Part shown: positions 52,479-61,546 of the stretch, one piece after another
How positions within the stretch are numbered: position 1 is the first letter of the stretch
How the letters are laid out: every line of letters starts with the position of its first letter
Assembly (NCBI RefSeq): GCF_000372745.1
Contig: NZ_KB889686.1
Coordinates: forward strand, 207,914 to 271,913
Direction: 5' to 3'
Length of the DNA stretch: 64,000 nt
DNA from: Embleya scabrispora DSM 41855
Lineage (GTDB): Bacteria; Actinomycetota; Actinomycetes; Streptomycetales; Streptomycetaceae
Made by a program: the position numbers and the translations under genes
Notes under the pieces: generated by a model
What the model was told of the DNA's origin: nothing
Databases searched by the model: none
What the model saw: the letters and a program-made list of their open reading frames with translations, nothing else

Positions 52479-52710
52479 TCCGCCGGTTCGCCCGCCACGG
52501 GGGACGTCCACCCGCGAAATCCGGCCGGCCGGTGTCGGCGTGGTGGAGTGAGGGCGGATGCCCGGACGGATCGTCCGTGCCGATCACATCCCCGAGGCGC
52601 CGACGCGCGCCGGTCGCCTCCGGACGCCGACCCCACGTCGGTCGCCCCACCGCCCCCACTCACGCGGTCGTCGCACCCCCACCGGAACCACGACGACCCA
52701 GCCGTGTGGT

Positions 52711-53238
52711 CTACCGGGCCATCCCCTCCCGCAGTCGCTCGACGTCCTCGACGTCCTTGGCCCGACGTGGGCGATGCGGCATCCACGTCGGTGTCATCAA
52801 CTTGATCTCGATCTGCGCCTCGGGCGAGATGATCGGGCAGGACAGCCCGGCCAGCTTGCCCGGAGGCGCCTCCAACATCCCCTTCGGCCAGTGAGAACCC
52901 GCCCACGGCCCGCCGGCCACGATCACGTGACCGTCGGGATCGCGGGCCAGGAAGGCGAAGCCCAACTCGACTTCGCCCGTCGTGTAATCGAGTTGTTGCT
53001 CGGCGGGAGCCCGAGCCAGGCGAACGAATCCTCGCGCGGAGAACGCCGCGGTGAGCGCCGGGGCGTCCTGAGCCCACGCGAACCAGTCGACATCCACATG
53101 TTCCCGGGTTATCCGGCCCAGGAAGAAATCCATTGCCCATCCGCCACGCAACCAGACCTGTATACCCAACTCCCGGGCCAGATCCTGGACTTCGACGATC
53201 AGTGCGAGCTGCCGGTCGGCATCCGACGACACAGTCAT
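52711..53238 (-). CDS. ANT(2'')/LinB-like nucleotidyltransferase family protein
   Basis: A 175-residue nucleotidyltransferase. The catalytic segment VWLRGGWAMDFFLGRITREH followed by VDVDWFAW matches the GGW(A/G)xD...H.DxD pattern of aminoglycoside 2''-nucleotidyltransferases and lincosamide nucleotidyltransferases. A beta-strand ELGFAFLARDPDGHVIVAGG and a C-terminal SPEAQIEIK ... KDVEDVERL helix pair complete the fold. Genomic homologues without resistance function are common. The ATG at 53238 (MTVSSD) is preferred to an upstream codon because the family begins there. It stands between convergent APH-like and co-directional amidase genes. Confidence 0.83.
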   Translation of the reverse strand: MTVSSDADRQLALIVEVQDLARELGIQVWLRGGWAMDFFLGRITREHVDVDWFAWAQDAPALTAAFSARGFVRLARAPAEQQLDYTTGEVELGFAFLARDPDGHVIVAGGPWAGSHWPKGMLEAPPGKLAGLSCPIISPEAQIEIKLMTPTWMPHRPRRAKDVEDVERLREGMAR

Positions 53239-53348
53239 GGGTTTACCGTAGAGCTCCCGCAGCTGCCCTGGCACGGTCTCGCCACGCCGTCATCCACCCG
53301 TGACCGAAAACGACCTTCCGCCGATCCTCGCGGGGGCGAGCCGCGGCC

Positions 53349-54788
53349 TCATCGGGTCCCGGCGGGCCCACGCGGGTCGATCGGGGCGAGGACTCCGAGT
53401 CGGTCCTCGATCGCCTGGGCGGCGAGCAGGCACAGGTCCTCCCGGAACGCGCGACCGACGATCTGCACTCCGGCCGGGAGCCCGTCGACCACCCCGGTCG
53501 GCACGGCCACGCCGGGCACACCCACGAAGCTGGTCACCGTGCACAGCCGCATCCCCGAGGCGACCCGATCCCGCCCGGCGCGATCGCGCGATTCCAGTCC
53601 CGGTTCGACCGGCGGCTCGGTGAACGAGGGGCCGAGCAACAGCGGGTACTCGTGCAGGAATTCGGCCCACGAGCGGCGGATGTTCAGCCACGTGCCGCTC
53701 AGCTTCACCAACTCGTCCGCGGTCGCGGGCGGGGTCTGCTCCATGGCCATCGCGATGTAGCGGTCGCCACCCTCGCCGAGCAGCGTGCGCACCATCGGCC
53801 ATGTGGGCGCGAACTCGGTCACGGTGATCCGACCGTACGCCGCCAGCGCCTCGTCCAGCCTGGGCACGTCCGGCACTTCGCGCACGTCGTACCCGGCGTC
53901 GCGCAGCGCGGCGGCGGCGGTCTCGACGGCCGCGCGCACGGTGGCATGGACCCCGTGTCCGCCCGGGTCGCTCACCACCGCGACCTTGACCGGACCGGGG
54001 AGCGGCTCGCCGTAGGCGGGCACCGGCATTGCCCGAGGATCGCGCGGGTCCGTTCCGACCAGCGCCTCGTACGCCAGCCGCAGGTCGCCCACCGTCCGCG
54101 CCAGTGGACCGTCGGTGACCAGCATCTGGGACGCCGGACCGGGGTCGTCCGGGCCGAATACGCGATGGTCCGCGGCGAATCGGCCGGTGGACGGCTTGAG
54201 CGCGGCCACTCCGCAGAACTGGGCCGGCACCCGCAGCGACCCACCCGAGTCGTTGCCGAGCCCGAGTGCGGCCATCCCCGTGGCCACCGCCACCGCGTCG
54301 CCGCCGCTGCTGCCGCCCGGCGTGCGATCGCGGTTCCAGGGGTTGGCCGTGTCGCCGAACAGCTCGCTGCGGGTGTGCATTCCGGCCAGGATCAGCGTGG
54401 GAATGTTGGAGTGCCCGATCGGGATGGCGCCGGCCGCGCGCAGCCGGGCCACCGGCGGGGCGTCCGCGGGCGCCACCAGGTCGCGGAAGCGCGGCACGCC
54501 GAATGTGGTCGGCACACCCTCGACGGCGGTGGATTCCTTGACCGTGAACGGCACACCCGCGAGCGGGCCGAGCGCTTCACCGACGGCCCGCAGGCGGTCC
54601 GTGTGCGCGGCGGCCTCGCGGGCGCTCTCGGCCATGACCCGAGTGACCGCATTGACCCGCGGGTTCACTTCGGCGATCCGCTCCAGGTGGCTGTCCACCA
54701 GTTCGACGGCCGAGACCTGTCCGCCGCGTACCGCCGCCGCCTGTGCGGCGGCGGACATCCTCCACAGGGCTTCCCGCACGATGCGCAC
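53349..54788 (-). CDS. Amidase (amidase-signature family)
   Basis: A 479-residue hydrolase of the amidase-signature family. The Ser-cisSer-Lys triad is visible: Lys84 in FTVKESTAVEG, the cis-serine in the GGSSGG loop (158-163), and the nucleophile Ser184 in NDSGGSLRVPA. The Gly/Ser-rich stretch TPGGSSGGDAVAVATGMAAL is typical. It cleaves an amide or ester of unknown structure; GatA-like transamidosome function is unlikely because gatB and gatC are absent. The GTG at 54788 gives VRIVREALWRM before the conserved helix; an ATG ten codons later is also possible. It is divergent from a TetR with two palindromes between them. Confidence 0.9.
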   Translation of the reverse strand: MRIVREALWRMSAAAQAAAVRGGQVSAVELVDSHLERIAEVNPRVNAVTRVMAESAREAAAHTDRLRAVGEALGPLAGVPFTVKESTAVEGVPTTFGVPRFRDLVAPADAPPVARLRAAGAIPIGHSNIPTLILAGMHTRSELFGDTANPWNRDRTPGGSSGGDAVAVATGMAALGLGNDSGGSLRVPAQFCGVAALKPSTGRFAADHRVFGPDDPGPASQMLVTDGPLARTVGDLRLAYEALVGTDPRDPRAMPVPAYGEPLPGPVKVAVVSDPGGHGVHATVRAAVETAAAALRDAGYDVREVPDVPRLDEALAAYGRITVTEFAPTWPMVRTLLGEGGDRYIAMAMEQTPPATADELVKLSGTWLNIRRSWAEFLHEYPLLLGPSFTEPPVEPGLESRDRAGRDRVASGMRLCTVTSFVGVPGVAVPTGVVDGLPAGVQIVGRAFREDLCLLAAQAIEDRLGVLAPIDPRGPAGTR

Positions 54789-54803
54789 TCCTTTCCGTCC
54801 ACG

Positions 54804-54825
54804 TTCCGATGCACTTGCATCGGAA
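54804..54825. promoter_or_regulatory. TetR operator of the amidase/TetR pair, copy 1
   Basis: TTCCGATGC-ACTT-GCATCGGAA is a perfect nine-base-arm palindrome ending 16 bases upstream of the amidase start. It is the strongest operator candidate in the window. Confidence 0.72.
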
Positions 54826-54839
54826 CTGTAGCCTGGGAA

Positions 54840-54857
54840 CCGATACAAGCGCATCGG
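54840..54857. promoter_or_regulatory. TetR operator of the amidase/TetR pair, copy 2
   Basis: CCGATAC-AAGC-GCATCGG repeats copy 1 with one mismatch, 34 bases away centre to centre. A further half-site CGCATCG follows at about 54864. Confidence 0.62.
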
Positions 54858-54970
54858 ATAATCCGCATCGCACAAACGAGCGACGCGCAACCCCCAACGG
54901 CCGGCGCGCAGCCGTGGACGAGCCGACCGGACCGCGAACGAGCGAACCGGACAGGGAAAGGCGACCGGAC

Positions 54971-55591
54971 ATGCCCAAGCAGGTGGACCACGTGAGCCGA
55001 CGCCGGCAGATCGCGGAGGCCGTCTGTCGGCTCGCCGACGAACGCGGCCTGGAGGGGGTGACCCTTCGCGACGTCGCCGCCCGGGCGCAGGTGTCGATGG
55101 GTGCCGTCCAGCGATGCTTCGCCACCAAGGAGGAGATGTTGGTATTCGCGCTCGGGCAGATCGGCGAACGCATCGGCGAACGGGTCCGGGCCCGGCTGAT
55201 CGCCGGCCCGGCCCAGTCGGCCGGCACCGAACTGGGCCACGCGGTCACCGAGATCGCGCTCCTCGACCGGGAGCACCGGGCCGAGGCCAGGGTCTGGCTC
55301 GCCTTCGTCGCCCAGGCGGCCGTCAGCGACGCGCTCGCCGAGCCGCTGCGGGTGAACTACACAGCCCTTCAGGAGGCGTTCACCCACCTCGTCACGGCCG
55401 CCGCCGCCGACCGCCCCACCACCGACCGCGCCGCACCGCTGGACCCGCAGCGCGAGGCCCGAGCCCTCCTGGCCCTCGCGGACGGCCTCACCACCCACGT
55501 CCTGATCGGTCACCTCACCCCGGACCAGGCCCGGGACGTCCTGCACACCCACCTGGAAAACCTCTGGCACCGCCCGTCCCGGACCGACTGA
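54971..55591 (+). CDS. TetR-family repressor paired with the amidase
   Basis: A 206-residue repressor. The N-terminal HTH spans residues about 10-55 (RRRQIAEAVCRLADERGLEG, VTLRDVAARAQVSMGAVQRC, FATKEEML). A helical C-domain follows with a conserved-looking LLALADGLTTHVLIGHLTPD block found in QacR/BetI-like repressors. The ATG at 54971 was chosen because 76 upstream codons of the same frame contain the operators. The palindromes in the divergent gap support control of both itself and the amidase. The amidase substrate or product is the natural candidate effector. Confidence 0.9.
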   Translation: MPKQVDHVSRRRQIAEAVCRLADERGLEGVTLRDVAARAQVSMGAVQRCFATKEEMLVFALGQIGERIGERVRARLIAGPAQSAGTELGHAVTEIALLDREHRAEARVWLAFVAQAAVSDALAEPLRVNYTALQEAFTHLVTAAAADRPTTDRAAPLDPQREARALLALADGLTTHVLIGHLTPDQARDVLHTHLENLWHRPSRTD

Positions 55592-55674
55592 ACCCACCGC
55601 CGGCCCACGACCGCCGAGGTCGGCCACCCGTCACCCGCCCCGCCACGGCTCCCGTGACCCGACCTGGGGCGCAT

Positions 55675-55706
55675 GGTGCTCGGCGGGGGATCGAAGACGC
55701 GCCCTA
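55675..55706. repeat. 32-bp 3'-end element, copy 2
   Basis: 28/32 identical to 45035-45066. On the minus strand it starts at the TAG stop of the PfkB kinase gene. The rest of the 112-base convergent gap shows nothing recognisable. Confidence 0.6.
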
Positions 55707-56651
55707 GCCTCGATCCGCCTCGGAACCGACCTCGTGCTCGCGGCGATACGCGCCGAGTTCCGCCGCCGTGGGTGGATTCGCGCCCGCCCGGGAGCAGGTG
55801 AGGGCCGCGACCACCGACGCGTCCACGAGCAACGCGCCGAGCGTCGCCGGGTCGAGGCGCCGGATGCCGGCGGGGCTCAGCAGGGCCCGGCGGCGAAGCG
55901 CGTCCAGGAGGCCGGCCGTGAACGCGTCGCCCGCACCGACCGTGTCCACCACCCGCACCTCCCGGGCCGGCGCCGTGGCCCGACCCGCGGCGCACACGCC
56001 GTACGAGCCGTCGGCACCTCGGGTGACCACCACCAGGCTCGGACCCAGTGCCAGCCACGCATCCGCGACGTCGGCGAAGTCCCGGGCCGGGTAGAGCCAT
56101 TCGAGGTCCTGGTCGCTGACCTTGACCACATCCGACAGGGCCACCAGGGACTCGATCCGCTCCCGGGCCGGCCCCGGATCGCCCATCAGGGACGGCCGGC
56201 AGTTCGGATCGTAGGAGACCACCGCCCGCGCCTTCGCGTGTTCCGCCGCCAGGACGCGCCGCACCTGGTCCGCGCCCGGGGCGAGCGTCGCCGCGATCGA
56301 GCCGGTGTGTACACACCGGGACCCGGCCGGGACACCGACCGACTCGGGCAGGTTCCACACGATGTCGAAGATGTAGCTCGCCGCGCCCGACGTGTCCAGG
56401 TCGGCTCGTGCCACGCTCGTCCGACCCGCCGACCGGCTCTGCCGCGCCACCTCGACCGCACTCGCCGCCAGGTGCGCCGCGAGCAACTCGCCGTGCGGGT
56501 CCGACCCGTAACGGGTGATCAGGTGCACCGGCGCGCCGAGCCGACCCAGCCCCACCGCGACATTGGCCGGGCTGCCCCCGGGATGGGCGACCGGATCGCC
56601 GCCCCGGACGGATACGAGATCGATCAACGCCTCGCCGATCACGGTGATCAT
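55704..56651 (-). CDS. PfkB-family carbohydrate kinase (fructokinase-like)
   Basis: A 315-residue sugar kinase of the ribokinase/PfkB group. The N-terminal GEALIDLVSV leads to the sugar-binding GGSPANVAVGLGRLG (25-39). YDPNCRPSL precedes the nucleotide site. The C-terminal anion-hole signature DTVGAGDAFTAGLL carries the catalytic base Asp242. Fructokinases and tagatose/2-keto-sugar kinases share this pattern. The ATG at 56651 (MITVIGEAL) is the family start. It is the third gene of the minus-strand series after AGE-type isomerase and lacI (88-base gap), fitting phosphorylation of the ketose made by the isomerase. Confidence 0.92.
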   Translation of the reverse strand: MITVIGEALIDLVSVRGGDPVAHPGGSPANVAVGLGRLGAPVHLITRYGSDPHGELLAAHLAASAVEVARQSRSAGRTSVARADLDTSGAASYIFDIVWNLPESVGVPAGSRCVHTGSIAATLAPGADQVRRVLAAEHAKARAVVSYDPNCRPSLMGDPGPARERIESLVALSDVVKVSDQDLEWLYPARDFADVADAWLALGPSLVVVTRGADGSYGVCAAGRATAPAREVRVVDTVGAGDAFTAGLLDALRRRALLSPAGIRRLDPATLGALLVDASVVAALTCSRAGANPPTAAELGAYRREHEVGSEADRG

Positions 56652-56739
56652 GCGGTTGCCTTCCTGGCTGAACCGTCGTTCGGATGCATGACGCACGAGC
56701 GGGCCCGGACCGGCCGGGCGCGGGCGCGCGGACCGCCGG

Positions 56740-57771
56740 TCACGGACCGACCTCGCCGGAGCCGCGCGGGATCAGCCGGGTGCGCATGTGGATGTGCTGC
56801 ACCGGGGTCGCGTCGCCCGTGAGGCGACGGAACAACAGGTGCGCGGCGGCCTGCCCGATGCCGAACGGGTCCTGGGCGACCACGGTCACGGCCGGGCTGA
56901 GCATGTCCGCGAGTTCGAAGTCGTCGAAGCCGACCAGCGCGGGTTGTACCGGCGAACGACGAATCTCGCGCACCGTCTCCACCGTGAACCGGCTGTTGCC
57001 GCAGAAGACCGCCGTGGCCGGATCCGCCCCGCCGAGCATCGCCCGTAGCCACGCGCGCAGTTCCTCCCCGTACGGCGGCCCGTTGTACACCAGCCGTGCA
57101 TCCGGTTCGATGCCCGCCTCGGTCAACGCCTCGCGGTAGCCGCGCAGTCGTTCGCGCGCGGTGAAGATCTCCAACCGGTCGCCGATGAACGCGATCCGCC
57201 GATGGCCGTGCCGGATCAGGTGGTCGACACCGTTCCGGGCGCCGCCGACGTTGTCCACCAGTACGGTGTCCGCCTCGATGTCGCCCGGTGGGCGGTCGAC
57301 GAACACGCACACCATCCCGGCCTCGATCTCCGGCAGCAGGTAGCGGTGGCTGCCGCTGGCCGGGACCACGATCAACCCGTCCACCCGGCGGGCGCACAGC
57401 GCCAGGACGAGATCGCGCTCCTTGTCCGGATCCTCCGCGGACGACGCGCTGAACAGCACCGTGCCGTGCTGATGGGCGATGTCCTGGATGGATCGGGTCA
57501 GCGCCGAGGAGAAGGGATCCGCGGCGTCCTCCAAAACCAGGCCGATGCTGGAGGTGTGCCCCGAGCGCAGCTGCGCCGCGCTGTCGTTGCGGCGGAACCC
57601 GGTCTGCGCGACGGCCGCCCACACCGCCTGCTGCTTCACGGCGCTGACGTTCGGCTCACCGTTGATCACCCGCGAGACGGTCTTGATGCCGACGCCGGCA
57701 AGGGCGGCCACGTCCTTCATCGTGGTGCGACCGCGCCCACGCGGTCGCTCCGGGGTCGTCGGGCCGGCCAT
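56740..57771 (-). CDS. LacI-family repressor of the sugar locus
   Basis: A 343-residue repressor. Residues 17-60 hold the LacI HTH and hinge (TMKDVAALAGVGIKTVSRVI, NGEPNVS). The periplasmic-binding-protein-like sensor follows with SIGLVLEDAADPFSSALTRS and GHRRIAFIGD. The ATG at 57771 starts 16 residues before the HTH. It sits between the AGE-type isomerase and PfkB kinase genes, on their strand, and two TGACA-N4-TGTCA operators of the LacI type lie in the divergent promoter region. It should repress both the leftward enzymes and the rightward importer until the sugar or its phosphate binds. Confidence 0.93.
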   Translation of the reverse strand: MAGPTTPERPRGRGRTTMKDVAALAGVGIKTVSRVINGEPNVSAVKQQAVWAAVAQTGFRRNDSAAQLRSGHTSSIGLVLEDAADPFSSALTRSIQDIAHQHGTVLFSASSAEDPDKERDLVLALCARRVDGLIVVPASGSHRYLLPEIEAGMVCVFVDRPPGDIEADTVLVDNVGGARNGVDHLIRHGHRRIAFIGDRLEIFTARERLRGYREALTEAGIEPDARLVYNGPPYGEELRAWLRAMLGGADPATAVFCGNSRFTVETVREIRRSPVQPALVGFDDFELADMLSPAVTVVAQDPFGIGQAAAHLLFRRLTGDATPVQHIHMRTRLIPRGSGEVGP

Positions 57772-57871
57772 CGGGGTCCTACCTTTCGAGCGGCCGGGCT
57801 GGCACCCGGCACCCAGGGTGCGTTGTTCCCGAAGCGGGAGCGGGAAGTCGGTTCGGGCGGTGGTCGTCGGT

Positions 57872-59170
57872 TCAGCGGGCGGCCCGACGCAATGCCTCGG
57901 CGAGGGTCGGTGCGGACCCCAGCCGGGGCAGCAGGGTGGCCTGTACCGCGTGGTACGCGTCGGGTTTCCCCTGCCAGACGGTGGCCGAGGGCCGCGCGTC
58001 GGGGTCGAGTTCGTGATGCCAGCTGCCATGCTTCCGGTCCAGGAACACGGCGTCGGCATGCTCCCACCACGCTCGGTACCAGTCATCGTAGTCGGCGACC
58101 CCGGTGGCCCGCCGCAGTGCCGCCGCAGCCGCGATCGCCTCGGCCAGGACCCAGTGCATCCGGGTGCGGACCACCGGCCGTCCGGTCCAGTCGAGCGTGT
58201 ACACGAAGCCCGGCCGGCCGTCCGCGTGACCGCCTTCGCGAACCGCCGCGGCGAACAGCGCCACCGCGTCGGTCCGCAGCCACTCGGGCGGATCCGGCAA
58301 CGACGCAGCCAGGGCGAGCAGCAGCCGGGACCACTCGAACCAGTGGCCGACGGTGGCGCCGTACGGGCGGAACGGGTCGGCGGGACGGTCGCGGTTGTAC
58401 TCGCGGCGCGGCTTCCAGTCCGGGTCGAAGTGCTCGATCAGACGCCAGTGGTTGCCCCGGGCGTGCTCGTGCACGACCCGGTCGGCGATGTGTAGGGCGC
58501 GGGTGCGCCATCGGTGCTCACCGGTGGCATCGGCGGCGGCCAGGAACGCCTCGACGGCGTGCATGTTGCTGTTCGCGCCCCGATACGCCTCGCCGGTGGT
58601 CCAGGCCCGGTCCCAGGATTCGGCGCACGCGCCCCGGTCGGCCTCCCAGAATCTGCGCTCGACGACGTCCAGGGCCTCGGCGAGCAGAGCGGGGGCGCCG
58701 CGATGGCCGGCGGCGCTCGCGCTCGCGGCGGCCAGCACGACGAACGCGTGGTCGTACATGCGCTTGCCGTCGAGGCGTTCGGCGTCGAGTACGGGCCGCC
58801 CGGACCGGTCCACCACGGGATGCCAGCCGCCGTGTTCGCGGTCCCGCAGCAGATCCGTCAACGCGGCGAGGCCGTGCGCCACGAGCGCCGCCGCCTCGTC
58901 CGTGTCGACATCGCCAAGAATGCCCGAGTCCGCGCCGCCGTTGCCCGCGCCGCCGGCCCCCCGCAATTGCGCCAACGCGAACACATGCGTCATCCGTGCC
59001 GTCACCCACGTGTGCAGCACCCCGTCCGCGACCGGCCGACCGGTGTCGTCCAGCCACCCGAACCCGCCCTCGGCCAATCGCGCGCCCCGGGCGAACCTGA
59101 GCAGTCGGTCGCATTCCGCGTCGAGCCACGCCGCGTGTTCGGGGGAGTCCCCCAGGGGTTCAGCCACCAT
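57872..59170 (-). CDS. AGE-family epimerase/isomerase (mannose/sulfoquinovose-isomerase-like)
   Basis: A 432-residue (alpha/alpha)6-barrel enzyme of the N-acylglucosamine 2-epimerase superfamily. Expected motifs are seen in order: RLAEGGFGWLDDTGRP, THVFALAQL, HGGWHPVVDRSGRP, KRMYDHAFVVLAAASA, YRGANSNMHAVEAFLAAADA, HVFxx-type His positions, HWRLIEHFDPDWKPRREYNR and GHWFEWSRLLL. The pattern R...N.HM...A and H...E.SRLLL is that of mannose or sulfoquinovose isomerases rather than renin-binding-type epimerases. It would turn an aldose into a ketose for the adjacent kinase. The ATG at 59170 starts just ahead of the conserved region, with a LacI operator 17 bases upstream. Confidence 0.9.
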   Translation of the reverse strand: MVAEPLGDSPEHAAWLDAECDRLLRFARGARLAEGGFGWLDDTGRPVADGVLHTWVTARMTHVFALAQLRGAGGAGNGGADSGILGDVDTDEAAALVAHGLAALTDLLRDREHGGWHPVVDRSGRPVLDAERLDGKRMYDHAFVVLAAASASAAGHRGAPALLAEALDVVERRFWEADRGACAESWDRAWTTGEAYRGANSNMHAVEAFLAAADATGEHRWRTRALHIADRVVHEHARGNHWRLIEHFDPDWKPRREYNRDRPADPFRPYGATVGHWFEWSRLLLALAASLPDPPEWLRTDAVALFAAAVREGGHADGRPGFVYTLDWTGRPVVRTRMHWVLAEAIAAAAALRRATGVADYDDWYRAWWEHADAVFLDRKHGSWHHELDPDARPSATVWQGKPDAYHAVQATLLPRLGSAPTLAEALRRAAR

Positions 59171-59187
59171 GTGCCGCACACTCCCTC

Positions 59188-59201
59188 TGACATCGTTGTC
59201 A
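59188..59201. promoter_or_regulatory. LacI-type operator proximal to the isomerase gene
   Basis: TGACA-TCGT-TGTCA is a perfect palindrome with the central CG usual in LacI-family operators, 17 bases upstream of the isomerase ATG. Confidence 0.68.
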
Positions 59202-59354
59202 TCCAGACCGTACTGGTCTCGCGACGAGCTGTCGACATCCCGGTCCTCGGCAACCACATCGACAGCTCGCCGCCCCGAGTCCGTCAGCGGTAATCGTCCT
59301 AATCCCCAACAGACCAGCGCGAGTTCCGAGTGGAATCCGAGATGCGCGAAACTC

Positions 59355-59400
59355 TTGACACTCGCCCACCGGGCCAGCACTGTACTGACACCGTTGTCAG
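59355..59400 (+). promoter_or_regulatory. Promoter and LacI operator of the ABC sugar importer
   Basis: TTGACA (59355-59360) is a consensus -35 box. The palindrome CTGACA-CCGT-TGTCAG (59385-59400) overlaps the expected -10 and start region, so repressor binding would block transcription. It lies 120 bases upstream of the importer gene. Confidence 0.62.
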
Positions 59401-59520
59401 ACAGTCGGTGACATCGACCTCTCTCGTCGCCGTCCTGACACACGTGCGAACTCGTGGCGCCCCGGACCCGGCCGAGACGGCTCACGGGGAACGACCCGAC
59501 AACCCGAAGGAGTTGGGCAC

Positions 59521-60294
59521 GTGCAACCCCTGATCGAAGGCCGGGGCCTGGTCAAGCGGTACGGCCAGGTCCAAGCCCTGCGCGGCGCCGACTTCACCGT
59601 CTTCCCGGCCGAGGTCGTCGCGCTGATCGGTGACAACGGCGCGGGTAAGAGCACGCTCACCAAGACCCTCGCCGGCACCGAACGACCGGACGCCGGCGAG
59701 ATCCTCTTCGAGGGCCGCCCGGTGAGCATGGAACGACCGACCGACGCCCAGGAGCTGGGCATCGAGACGGTCTACCAGGACCTGGCCCTGGCGCCCGACC
59801 TGGACGGCGCGGCCAACCTCTTCCTGGGCCGCGAACTGCTGCGCCGCGGCCTGGCCGGCCGGCTGGGCGTACTGGACAAGGCCACCATGCGCGAGCGCGC
59901 GATCGAGGCGTTCGCCCGGCTCGGTGTGGAGTTGCAGGACATCGACGCCCCGATCGGGACGCTTTCCGGCGGCCAGCGGCAGAGCGTGGCCATCGCCCGA
60001 GCGGTCGCCTGGGCGGACAAGGTGATCTTCATGGACGAGCCGACCGCCGCGCTCGGCGTGCTCCAGCGCGGCCGGGTGATGGACGTGATCCGCCGGGTCC
60101 GGGACAACGGCATCGCGGTCGTGCTGATCAGCCACAACATGCCCGAGGTGCTGTCGGTCGCGGACCGCGTCGAGGTGCTGCGCCTGGGTCGGCGCGTGGC
60201 GAGCCTGACCGCCGCGGAGACCACGGTGGAGGAACTCGTCGGTGCGATGACCGGCGCCCTGGACGGACTCGACACGCAAGGAGCGCCGGCATGA
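59521..60294 (+). CDS. ABC sugar importer, ATP-binding protein
   Basis: A 257-residue single-cassette ATPase. Walker A is GDNGAGKST at 37-45, the Q-loop sits in VYQDLAL, the signature is LSGGQRQ, Walker B is VIFMDEPTAAL and the H-loop is LISHNM. The ALxxVDF-like start and the length match short RbsA/FrcA-type ATPases that work as homodimers, not the double-cassette RbsA. It energises the neighbouring permease. The GTG at 59521 follows GAAGGAG. The stop overlaps the permease start (ATGA), ensuring coupled translation. Confidence 0.94.
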   Translation: MQPLIEGRGLVKRYGQVQALRGADFTVFPAEVVALIGDNGAGKSTLTKTLAGTERPDAGEILFEGRPVSMERPTDAQELGIETVYQDLALAPDLDGAANLFLGRELLRRGLAGRLGVLDKATMRERAIEAFARLGVELQDIDAPIGTLSGGQRQSVAIARAVAWADKVIFMDEPTAALGVLQRGRVMDVIRRVRDNGIAVVLISHNMPEVLSVADRVEVLRLGRRVASLTAAETTVEELVGAMTGALDGLDTQGAPA

Positions 60295-61418
60295 ACCCGG
60301 ACAAGACGGCCATCCCACCGGGGCGCCCGGACCCGGACCGGAAAGTCGACGGGCAACTCGCGGGTCGGGAGACCGCAGCCCGCCCGGAGGTCACGCGAGA
60401 CGGCGACCACGCCTCCCCGGACGCCGGATCGTTCCTTCGCCGCGTGCTCTGGCGCCGGCTCGCCCGCAGCAACTCGTGGTGGACCTTCCTGGTCCTGATG
60501 GTGTTGGTGACCGCCTTCTCCATCATGCGACCCGAGGAGTTCCCCACCACGTTCAACCTGCGCAACGTGGCCACCGACGCGGCGGTGTTGCTGATCGTCG
60601 GCGTCGGCATGACCTTCGTGATCATCATGGCCGGCATCGACCTGTCGGTCGGCTCGGTCCTGGTGTTCGCCGGAGTCGCCGCGGCCAAGACGATGACCGC
60701 GGTCGCCGGGCCGGATGCCGGCTGGGGCGCGATCCTGCTCGGCGTACTCGCCGGCCTCGCCGCCGGTGCCGCGTGGGGCGCGTTCAACGGTTTCCTGATC
60801 GCCAAGGCGAGGGTGCCCGCGCTGATCGTCACACTCGGCAGCCTGGGCATGGCACTGGGTCTGGCCCAGGTGTTGACGGAGGGCCAGGACGTCCGGGGCG
60901 TACCCACCCGGTTCACCGACACGATCGGCAACGGGCGATTCCTGGGCATCCCCTGGCTGGTGGTGATCGCCCTGGTGGTCACCGCGCTGGGCGCACTCGC
61001 GCTGGCCACCACCCGATTCGGCCGGCGGACCTACGCGGTCGGCTCCAATGCCGAAGCCGCCCGCCGGGCCGGCATCGCCGTCGACCGGCACATGATCAAG
61101 GTGTACGCCCTGTCGGGCACCCTGGCCGGACTCGCCGGCGTGTTGTCCCTCGCCCGCTTCACCACCACCACCATCGGCGGCCACGCCAACGACTCGCTCG
61201 GCGCCATCGCGGCCGTCGTCCTCGGCGGCACCAGCCTGTTCGGCGGCATCGGCACCGTCGTCGGGACGCTGATCGGCGTCTTCATTCCCGCCATCCTGCA
61301 GAACGGCTTCGTCATCCTCGGCGTGCAGCCGTTCTGGCAGAGCGTGGCGGTCGGCGCCGTGCTGATCGCCGCCGTGTACGCCGACCAGTTGCGCCGCCGC
61401 GGCATGCAACGCCGTTGA
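60291..61418 (+). CDS. ABC sugar importer, permease protein
   Basis: A 375-residue membrane protein of the RbsC/FrcB-type permease family (BPD_transp_2). A hydrophilic N-terminal tail of about 55 residues is followed by roughly ten helices. The core carries GVGMTFVIIMAGIDLSVGSV, the family hallmark, and GSNAEAARRAGIAVDRHMIK, the coupling region before the last helices. It forms the membrane channel for the sugar. Its start codon overlaps the ATPase stop by four bases. The tail is longer than usual; a later internal start is possible. Confidence 0.93.
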   Translation: MNPDKTAIPPGRPDPDRKVDGQLAGRETAARPEVTRDGDHASPDAGSFLRRVLWRRLARSNSWWTFLVLMVLVTAFSIMRPEEFPTTFNLRNVATDAAVLLIVGVGMTFVIIMAGIDLSVGSVLVFAGVAAAKTMTAVAGPDAGWGAILLGVLAGLAAGAAWGAFNGFLIAKARVPALIVTLGSLGMALGLAQVLTEGQDVRGVPTRFTDTIGNGRFLGIPWLVVIALVVTALGALALATTRFGRRTYAVGSNAEAARRAGIAVDRHMIKVYALSGTLAGLAGVLSLARFTTTTIGGHANDSLGAIAAVVLGGTSLFGGIGTVVGTLIGVFIPAILQNGFVILGVQPFWQSVAVGAVLIAAVYADQLRRRGMQRR

Positions 61419-61546
61419 CCACCCGGGGCCGTCCCCCGGCAGCCCGGGCCCGACCGCCCGTCGCGGTCCGACCCGCCATCCGTCCCGGCCGCCGGCCGCC
61501 CCGCGGCCGATCGCTTCGCCCCACCACCGCCAGGAGGCACTGCCCG

